Below are positions 5,776 to 10,848 of a stretch of DNA of 10,848 nt, piece by piece. Made by a program: the position numbers and the translations under genes. The notes under the pieces are model-generated. The model saw only the letters and a program-made list of their open reading frames with translations, had not been told where the DNA came from and ran no database searches. Source of the stretch: Planctomycetia bacterium (GTDB taxonomy: Bacteria; Planctomycetota; Phycisphaerae; Phycisphaerales; SM1A02); NCBI GenBank assembly GCA_005799205.1, contig SYHM01000230.1:1-10848 (forward strand). The letters are read 5' to 3'. The first letter of the stretch is position 1; every line of letters begins with the position of its first letter.

Positions 5776-6600
5776 ATGCCATCACTCATTCTCAACGGCG
5801 AGCGGATCGAACTGACAATTCAGAAACAAGAGGCATTCGGAGCGCTCGCGATGACGCTCGTTCCGATGCTTGCTCAAAAACAAAGCCTGCTTTCGTCACT
5901 CGGCGCGGTTGTTGCACACGGGCTCGCGAAACCGATCAGTGCGACTGAACCACCGATGCAGGCGTGCCTGTGGATGTTGCACGAAATGGGTGTTCGCGCA
6001 ATGACGGCGACGCCAGGTGGCAGTGGAGGGTCGATCGACAAAGTCATCACGGAGGCGGAGCGCGCCTGCGATACGTCCGACCCATACTCTGCTGGCAACA
6101 TGACAACGGGTCGCGCGCTCGCCGTGGCACTCTTGAATGTCTCGATGCGAACATTCATGCTCAACGATGTGCAGCGCGATGTGAAGATCCTTCCGCGTAA
6201 CGCAATGGAACCCGCCATGCAATCGATCGTGGACATGCGTAGGTTGAATGAACCGATCCACATCACGACCACCCGAGCGCTGGCATCGATGATTGCGAGC
6301 GGCGTTGCCCTCGACGATGAGCGAATCGATGCGGTCGTATCGCTGCTTTCAGATCTAGGGATCACCGGCCTCTCTATCGATACGACCACCAACACCATCA
6401 CCCTGCTCGGCCTCTTCTCAGAGCCCAACGCCGTCGCGAGCGCGTACCTGCAGGGGGCGGGGATCGCGGGGGTGCAAAAGACGCGCGAGCGGATCAACCA
6501 TCTGAATTCCCAGGCCCAGGGTGCCGCACGAGGCAGTGGAGAACTACCCAAGCCTCCAGCACCGCCAGCGCGGAACTTTTCGAAGGCAAGGCGGCGGTAA
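5776..6600 (+). CDS. Conserved-looking hypothetical protein, soluble, 274 aa
   Basis: I do not recognise this protein. It has no signal peptide or transmembrane helix and should be cytosolic. It starts with a short beta hairpin (MPSLILNGERIELTIQ), followed by mainly helical sequence rich in Met (about 14 residues). A glycine-rich loop lies at about 79-86 (TPGGSGGS). A helical block at about 110-200 follows (TTGRALAVALLNVSMRTFML; EPAMQSIVDMRRL; DERIDAVVSLLSDLGI). A strand-helix unit at about 203-235 (NTITLLGLF, then AVASAYLQGAGIAGVQ) is ACT- or ferredoxin-like at best. The tail (about 245-274) is low in complexity, Pro/Ala-rich and basic, ending KARRR, as in some nucleic-acid-associated proteins. 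It has its own putative promoter 27 nt after the fucosidase. A 279-aa antisense frame covers most of it, but the forward frame has the better composition and promoter signal. No function is proposed. Confidence 0.82.
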   Translation: MPSLILNGERIELTIQKQEAFGALAMTLVPMLAQKQSLLSSLGAVVAHGLAKPISATEPPMQACLWMLHEMGVRAMTATPGGSGGSIDKVITEAERACDTSDPYSAGNMTTGRALAVALLNVSMRTFMLNDVQRDVKILPRNAMEPAMQSIVDMRRLNEPIHITTTRALASMIASGVALDDERIDAVVSLLSDLGITGLSIDTTTNTITLLGLFSEPNAVASAYLQGAGIAGVQKTRERINHLNSQAQGAARGSGELPKPPAPPARNFSKARRR

Positions 6601-6693
6601 CCCCAGTCCCAATCGCGCGCCCGCACAGAATTCTGGACTGCTTTTCGAATTTCGCTCGATTTTGTCACCGTTCGTGCTAGTTTCGCGAAAGCA
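6601..6693. other. 93-bp intergenic region without a clear terminator
   Basis: A 6-bp inverted repeat (CAGTCC at 6604-6609, GGACTG at 6635-6640) brackets a 25-nt loop that contains the 10-bp palindrome CAGAATTCTG. The stem is too short for the loop to call a terminator. The right half is AT-richer and holds the putative promoter of the next gene. Confidence 0.3.
6675..6683 (+). promoter_or_regulatory. Putative extended -10 box of the FG-GAP gene (TGCTAGTTT)
   Basis: TGC followed by TAGTTT fits an extended -10 element. It ends 10 nt before ATG 6694, leaving room for a leader of only a few bases, slightly longer than for the four genes with 6-nt spacers. The spacer CGCGAAAGCA has no strong Shine-Dalgarno sequence. 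Confidence 0.4.
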
Positions 6694-8391
6694 ATGCGCA
6701 TCCTGACCCCCACGATCGTGGCATCCCTCTCGCTCGCCTCGACCCTCTGTGCACACGGCCAGATTCAGTTCGTCGATCAAACCACGACGCGTTTTCCTGT
6801 GCAGGCTGAGTACACCAACCAGATTGGCGTTGGCGACATTGACGGTGACGGCGATCTCGACATGTGTTTCGCCAATGGACAGGGGTACTCAACGCTCGGC
6901 ACACTTCTGAAGCCGCGCATCTATCTCAACAATGGCGCGGGAGTGTTTAGCGATGTCACTGACGCGCGTGTTGCTGGCATCACAGGGTGCTTTCGCAGCG
7001 CAGAGTTTGGCGACGTCGATAGCGATGGTGATCTCGACCTGTTGCTTGGTCAGGACTACAACCGCCAGATGCTGCTGCTCATCAACAATGGCACTGGGAC
7101 TTTCGCCAACGAGACGACGGCGCGGCTCCCGGCGCTGACTTCATCAACAGCGCGAGCGACCTTCGGTGATGTGGATGGCGACGGCGACCTCGACATCGCA
7201 CTGTGCAATTCAGGCACGAGCAGTCGATTTGGAAGCGGGCAACCACGGCTTTACACAAATGACGGGACGGGTCGCTTCACCGATGCGACAGCATCGCGAC
7301 TTCCTGTGGGCAATATTTCAGAGCAGATGGACGCGCTCTTCTTCGACGCCGATGGCGACTTCGACTTGGACCTCTTCATTGCGACACGCGCCTCAACTCC
7401 GAACCAGAGTCGCCTCTGGCTGAACAACGGATCCGGCGTCTTTGCTGCGGGGGGCAATGTGATCAACGACGCGACCTCATATGCCTATGACGCAGGCGAT
7501 ATCGATGGGGATGGCGACCTCGACCTCATCGGCACGAATGCTGGTACGTCCAATCAAGAGTTGCTCGAGAGAAACGCCAATGGGCTCGGTACGTCGTGGA
7601 CGAACATCTCGACGTCGATCTCACCGAATCCGTCGGTCGACGACAACGACAGCAAGTTCTTTGACATGGATAATGATGGAGATCTCGATCTTGTCGTCGC
7701 GGTTCTCGGTGGGTCAAAGCGCATCTACCGAAACAGCGGTACAGGCGCGTTTACACAGGTCACAAACATCATCACCGCTTCGTCCGACTCCTCACTCGAT
7801 GTGAAGGTCGCAGACTTCGATGGCGACGGGCGGTACGACATCGTCACTGGGCAGGGCGAGAGTGGATCGTTCCAGAACCGTATCTATATGAACAACGGCG
7901 CCGTTGATACGAGAGCGCCAGTGACTGTTCGCACCGAGCAGGTGGTGCCAGGTTCTGTCGTCGGCGCGACGCACCCAGTGCGGGTCGAGTTGCGCGATGC
8001 GTACACGAGTCACATGGGATTCCATCCAAGAAGCGTGACACTTCGGTATGGAACGACCGCGGCGATGACAGAGTCGGTGGTGATGAAGCTCACAGGCAAC
8101 GGGCTCTGGCGCGGAGTGCTGCCGTCCCTTCCTGCGGGGTCACTCGTGAGTTACTCCGTCCGTTCGGTTGATTCGTTTGGCAACTCAGGTGACGGACCAA
8201 CCCTCAGTTTCACCGAACCCGGCACTCCACCCAATCCAGCGGACCTCAACGGAGACGGCCATGTCGATGGCGCCGACCTCGGATTTGTACTCGCGTCCTT
8301 TGGGACCTCTGATCCCAGCGGCGATACCAACAATGATGGATTCGTCGATGGCGGCGATTTGGCCACCGTGCTCGCGGCGTTCGGTTTGTGA
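6694..8391 (+). CDS. Secreted FG-GAP/VCBS seven-repeat beta-propeller protein with dockerin-like C-terminus
   Basis: Exported protein of 565 aa. Residues 1-22 (MRILTPTIVASLSLASTLCA, then HG) form a signal peptide. Seven calcium-loop repeats of the pattern D-x-D-x-D-G-D-L-D lie at about 48-56, 108-116, 159-167, 218-226, 269-277, 324-332 and 373-381. Their spacing of 49-60 residues and number fit a complete seven-bladed, integrin-like propeller. Each blade has conserved partners such as RIYLNNGAGVFSDVT and PRLYTNDGTGRFTDAT. Residues about 405-508 look like an Ig-like or fibronectin-like module. The tail (517-565) has two EF-hand-like loops, DLNGDGHVDGADL and DTNNDGFVDGGDL, each followed by a short helix (VLASFG, VLAAFG). 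This resembles the dockerin-like tail common in Phycisphaerae secreted proteins. Ligand and partner are unknown. It is convergent with the cytochrome c gene, with 8 nt between stop codons. Confidence 0.9.
   Translation: MRILTPTIVASLSLASTLCAHGQIQFVDQTTTRFPVQAEYTNQIGVGDIDGDGDLDMCFANGQGYSTLGTLLKPRIYLNNGAGVFSDVTDARVAGITGCFRSAEFGDVDSDGDLDLLLGQDYNRQMLLLINNGTGTFANETTARLPALTSSTARATFGDVDGDGDLDIALCNSGTSSRFGSGQPRLYTNDGTGRFTDATASRLPVGNISEQMDALFFDADGDFDLDLFIATRASTPNQSRLWLNNGSGVFAAGGNVINDATSYAYDAGDIDGDGDLDLIGTNAGTSNQELLERNANGLGTSWTNISTSISPNPSVDDNDSKFFDMDNDGDLDLVVAVLGGSKRIYRNSGTGAFTQVTNIITASSDSSLDVKVADFDGDGRYDIVTGQGESGSFQNRIYMNNGAVDTRAPVTVRTEQVVPGSVVGATHPVRVELRDAYTSHMGFHPRSVTLRYGTTAAMTESVVMKLTGNGLWRGVLPSLPAGSLVSYSVRSVDSFGNSGDGPTLSFTEPGTPPNPADLNGDGHVDGADLGFVLASFGTSDPSGDTNNDGFVDGGDLATVLAAFGL
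6835..7839 (+). repeat. Seven calcium-loop coding repeats of the beta-propeller
   Basis: Seven in-frame units encode the D-x-D-x-D-G loop, roughly 150-180 bp apart. Several share near-identical bases of the type GATGGCGACGGCGACCTCGA (for example near 7174 and 7507). Unit 4 is degenerate (DADGDFDLD) and unit 7 ends GRYD rather than GDLD. These are protein-level repeats, not mobile DNA. Confidence 0.8.
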
Positions 8392-8399
8392 GCCAACCG

Positions 8400-10848
8400 C
8401 TATCCGCCCCGAAGTGACGCCAGATATGCGACGACATCGCGCATCTCGCGCGGGCTGAGGATCGAAGTCATCACAGGCATCGCAGAGGGAGTGCCGAACC
8501 CAGTCGCGATCACAGCGTTGGGATCGGTCAGCGATTGCAAGAGCGCTGGCGAGTTGAGGCGTGATCCAACTCCATCGAGTGCTGGTCCGGCATGACCGCC
8601 AACGCCCGAGACGACGTGACATCGAAGACACGCCGCACCAGAGTGGTACATCACAACCTCACGCCCCAACACCGCGTCACCTCCTTCGAGCGCGAGTGCG
8701 GCAAGCTGCGAAGTGTCGACACTGCCACGCGCCTCAGCAAGATCGAGTCGCAGCGCAGGCGCAAGAGCGCCCTTGATCTGGCGCTCATTCAGCGATGCGA
8801 GCGCCGCCGCTGCCTTGCTTGAAGCTCTTGCGTCGGTCGCGTTCGCGAGTGACGCGCAGAGGCGAATGGAAGCCTGCTGCTCGCGCAGCGTGCCGCGATC
8901 GAGTGCGGCAACTGCCGACTCAATAGCTCGAACCGGATCGCGAAAAGCGAGGTGGTTGCGGGCAGCGATTCGCAACGCCGGTTCCTCACTCACGAGTGCG
9001 GCGTCGAGAGCGCGAACCGCCTGATCATCATTCGCGCTGACGAGCTGAGCGAGTGCAGCAGTCCTCTCAGAACCAGCTCGAGTCGAATCAAGGACGCACT
9101 CAAAGTTTGCACGTTGATCGAGCGCGATTCCAGCAGTTGTGGCCAGTTGCATTGCAGCTGAGCGCACACTGCTCTCGCTGTCGCGCGCGAGCGCGGGCAG
9201 CGACTGTGCAAGGGCTCGACGAAAACCTTCCTCGTCGCGCGCCGCGATCGGGGCGTGATCGAGGTGGCCGTTTACCCGATCTCGCGGCGCTGGTGCACGA
9301 TAGGTCGCGAGTGCGGCGAGCGACTCAAGCCTGATGACTTCGGGCAGCGTCTGGTTTGCGGCGATCGCCGCAAGCGGGGCTCCTGCATCAATGCCAAGCG
9401 CGAGATTCGCTGCGATGGCGCGGCGAGCAAGGGCTGCGACATTCACATCAGCTGGTCGCCGCCCAATGGGACGTTCAAGTCTGCCATCAGGCAGTTTCCA
9501 GCCGATTGCAAGGTGATTGCCTCCTCCTCCTTGCGCATGACGTGCCTCGAGAATGTAGGTGGTATCTGCGCGCAGTCGGATCGGTTTGGACACTTGAGAG
9601 TCCATTGAGTCCCACGACTCTGGATCGCTGTATCCATCGACGCGCGCGATCACATCAACCGATCGCGCGGAACCCTCGGGAGTCACAGTCAGGACGCTGT
9701 GGTCATCACTCGTGAGAAAGAACTGGTACTCACCATCGACAGGCGGGTGGATCGTCCCAGTGATTCTCTGCACATACTTATTGCCATGCGCCGAGTGCCC
9801 AGTCGCTTCACGCACGGTCGAACTCTCGTCGCTCGCCTTCGTGAAGACCTCGGCACTCTCGAGAGCCTGTGATGACTCAATGACTTGGTTCTTCCAGACA
9901 TCACGCGTGAATGTCACCTCAGACACCGCATCGGTGTCGGTTGTGCCAAGCGACGCGACACGGCGAGCAGCGTGCGCAAGCGCACCGAACCCTTCTGGGA
10001 TCGGCACATCCCAGATCGCCCGTGCCGCTTCGGCAGCGATGCGAATGTCTGGATCAACGAGAAAGCGCGCAATTGCAGGATCGCGCTGTTTTCGCATCGC
10101 GAGCAGCACGCCGAGCCGCACGGATGCGAACTGATCAGCAGAGAGCTCTGCGAGTTGCTCACGCGTGGCGCATCCCGCGAGCCCCATGACAAGCGCGTGG
10201 CGAAGGAAGGCATCCTTGTCGTCGTTCTCAAAGAGTGCGGCTGAGAGCGATGGGACCGCTTCTGGCACGTGTAGTGCGCCGCAGGCAATGGCACACGCTG
10301 CTCGCACGCGCAAGTCATCATCGAAGAGATGCTCGACGAGCTTTGCTGCAGCAGGCTGATAGGCCGCTTCGCCAAGCGTTCGTGCAGCCTGCATGCGGAT
10401 CTCACCGTCAACGCTGTCGAGCAGCGCCACAAGTGGAGCGAGGCAATCGATCGTCGTCACGCGAGTGCACCGCACCCCTTGAGCCTGCATGCCAAGCGCC
10501 CAGATCGCATGCATTTGTCCGAGGTGTCGTAGCCGTTTATCGCTCTCGCGAGTGCTGCCGCCGAGCGCGCGTGCAGTCAATCGCTCAGTCGATGAGTCCC
10601 CCATCGCAGCGAGCGCGAAATGTGATCCCTGACGAATGCGCATGTCGCGGTGATCGAGGAGCGCACAAAGCTCATCGATCGACCGCCCCGAAAAACCCTT
10701 TGCAATAATCGCGCGGCTCTGCGCGCAGACTTCAGTCTCGCGTGCAGCGGGCTCCCAGATCGCATAGATCTCTCCAGCGTCCTTCGAGTACCAACCACCA
10801 CCCCAGTCACTCACGTAGACGCGCCCATCGGGTCCGAACACAACGTCA
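8400..10848 (-). CDS. HEAT-PA14-HEAT protein with C-terminal haem c domain, PVC membrane-bound-dehydrogenase type (5' partial)
   Basis: Large exported redox-type protein; 813 residues from the first in-frame GTG (10841). The frame stays open to the right edge (Asp-Val before it), so the N-terminus is missing. The visible start (FGPDGRVYVSDWGGGW, GEIYAIW) looks like the last blade of the propeller in PVC-type membrane-bound dehydrogenases. HEAT-like helical repeats fill about 50-295 (for example GEIRMQAARTLGEAA, DLRVRAACAIACGAL). A PA14-type, possibly carbohydrate-binding, domain lies at about 308-462 (TGTIHPPVDGEYQFFLTSDD, AIGWKLPDGRLERPI). More HEAT-like helices run to about 700. The last 90 residues form a class I cytochrome c: CLRCH (738-742, bases 8616-8630) binds haem, and Met788 (AMPVM) is the likely distal ligand before the final helix REMRDVVAYLASL. 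The substrate is unknown; an electron-transfer role outside the cytoplasm is inferred. The stop TAG at 8400-8402 faces the FG-GAP gene. Confidence 0.92.
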   Translation of the reverse strand, partial: DVVFGPDGRVYVSDWGGGWYSKDAGEIYAIWEPAARETEVCAQSRAIIAKGFSGRSIDELCALLDHRDMRIRQGSHFALAAMGDSSTERLTARALGGSTRESDKRLRHLGQMHAIWALGMQAQGVRCTRVTTIDCLAPLVALLDSVDGEIRMQAARTLGEAAYQPAAAKLVEHLFDDDLRVRAACAIACGALHVPEAVPSLSAALFENDDKDAFLRHALVMGLAGCATREQLAELSADQFASVRLGVLLAMRKQRDPAIARFLVDPDIRIAAEAARAIWDVPIPEGFGALAHAARRVASLGTTDTDAVSEVTFTRDVWKNQVIESSQALESAEVFTKASDESSTVREATGHSAHGNKYVQRITGTIHPPVDGEYQFFLTSDDHSVLTVTPEGSARSVDVIARVDGYSDPESWDSMDSQVSKPIRLRADTTYILEARHAQGGGGNHLAIGWKLPDGRLERPIGRRPADVNVAALARRAIAANLALGIDAGAPLAAIAANQTLPEVIRLESLAALATYRAPAPRDRVNGHLDHAPIAARDEEGFRRALAQSLPALARDSESSVRSAAMQLATTAGIALDQRANFECVLDSTRAGSERTAALAQLVSANDDQAVRALDAALVSEEPALRIAARNHLAFRDPVRAIESAVAALDRGTLREQQASIRLCASLANATDARASSKAAAALASLNERQIKGALAPALRLDLAEARGSVDTSQLAALALEGGDAVLGREVVMYHSGAACLRCHVVSGVGGHAGPALDGVGSRLNSPALLQSLTDPNAVIATGFGTPSAMPVMTSILSPREMRDVVAYLASLRGG

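Noticed and set aside
5776..6600. Aspartokinase or ACT-domain assignment for the orphan protein
   Set aside because: Only a loose strand-helix resemblance in residues 203-235; no kinase motif or conserved ligand residues could be identified.
4321..6600. Thioredoxin, fucosidase and orphan gene as one operon
   Set aside because: Gaps of 19 and 27 nt would allow it, but each gene has its own well-placed -10 box, so independent transcription is at least as likely.
6604..6640. Inverted repeat CAGTCC/GGACTG as a terminator
   Set aside because: A six-base stem with a 25-nt loop and no clean T run is too weak; it may be chance.
5874..6713. 279-aa open frame on the minus strand opposite the orphan gene
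   Set aside because: It is Ser/Arg-rich with no recognisable domain, mirrors the codon pattern of the forward gene, and has no TANNNT box before its start, whereas the forward gene has one at the recurrent spacing.
6835..7839. Regular GAT/GGC-rich DNA repeats as a CRISPR-like or mobile repeat array
   Set aside because: The units are in frame, imperfect and encode calcium loops of a propeller; the spacing follows protein blades.

Overview
The window looks like chromosome of a member of the Planctomycetota, most likely of the Phycisphaerae. Three things suggest this: a secreted beta-propeller protein ending in the two-calcium-loop dockerin-like tail (…DLNGDG…DGADL…) common in that class, a long HEAT/PA14/cytochrome c protein of the PVC type, and a GH29 alpha-L-fucosidase in a polysaccharide-utilisation style setting. 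The assignment is an inference from protein families only. No rRNA, tRNA, CRISPR array, transposase or attachment site is visible.

Layout. Bases 1-822 hold the 3' part of a membrane protein (PH-like halves split by a transmembrane hairpin, then a TPR-like end) that is open to the left edge. Bases 842-1228 (minus) encode a DUF721/DciA-like protein. From a compact divergent promoter region, an orphan PotA/UgpC-type ABC ATPase runs right (1267-2352). It collides tail to tail, with a 25-nt overlap, with a DHA2-family MFS exporter (3740-2328, minus). A second divergent promoter, with overlapping -10 boxes, separates the exporter from a TlpA/ResA-like thioredoxin (3765-4313). Downstream on the plus strand are a GH29 fucosidase (4333-5748), a soluble protein of unknown function (5776-6600) and the secreted seven-repeat FG-GAP/VCBS protein (6694-8391). 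The right end is a minus-strand HEAT-PA14-HEAT-cytochrome c protein (8400 to the right edge, N-terminus missing).

The genes do not form an obvious pathway. The fucosidase, the secreted propeller protein and the PA14/haem protein fit an envelope-directed, glycan-degrading lifestyle. The thioredoxin could serve cell-surface protein folding or cytochrome maturation. The remaining genes look like ordinary housekeeping or accessory genes.

The clearest signal outside the genes is promoter architecture. Four genes have a TANNNT hexamer ending exactly 6 nt before the start codon, with no Shine-Dalgarno sequence between, as expected for leaderless mRNAs. Each closely packed co-directional gene therefore seems to have its own promoter. 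Two intergenic regions carry very close or overlapping opposed -10 boxes. These signals also decide several start codons. I did not find a convincing new multi-gene system; the best unknowns are the 274-aa orphan protein and the split-domain membrane protein at the left edge.
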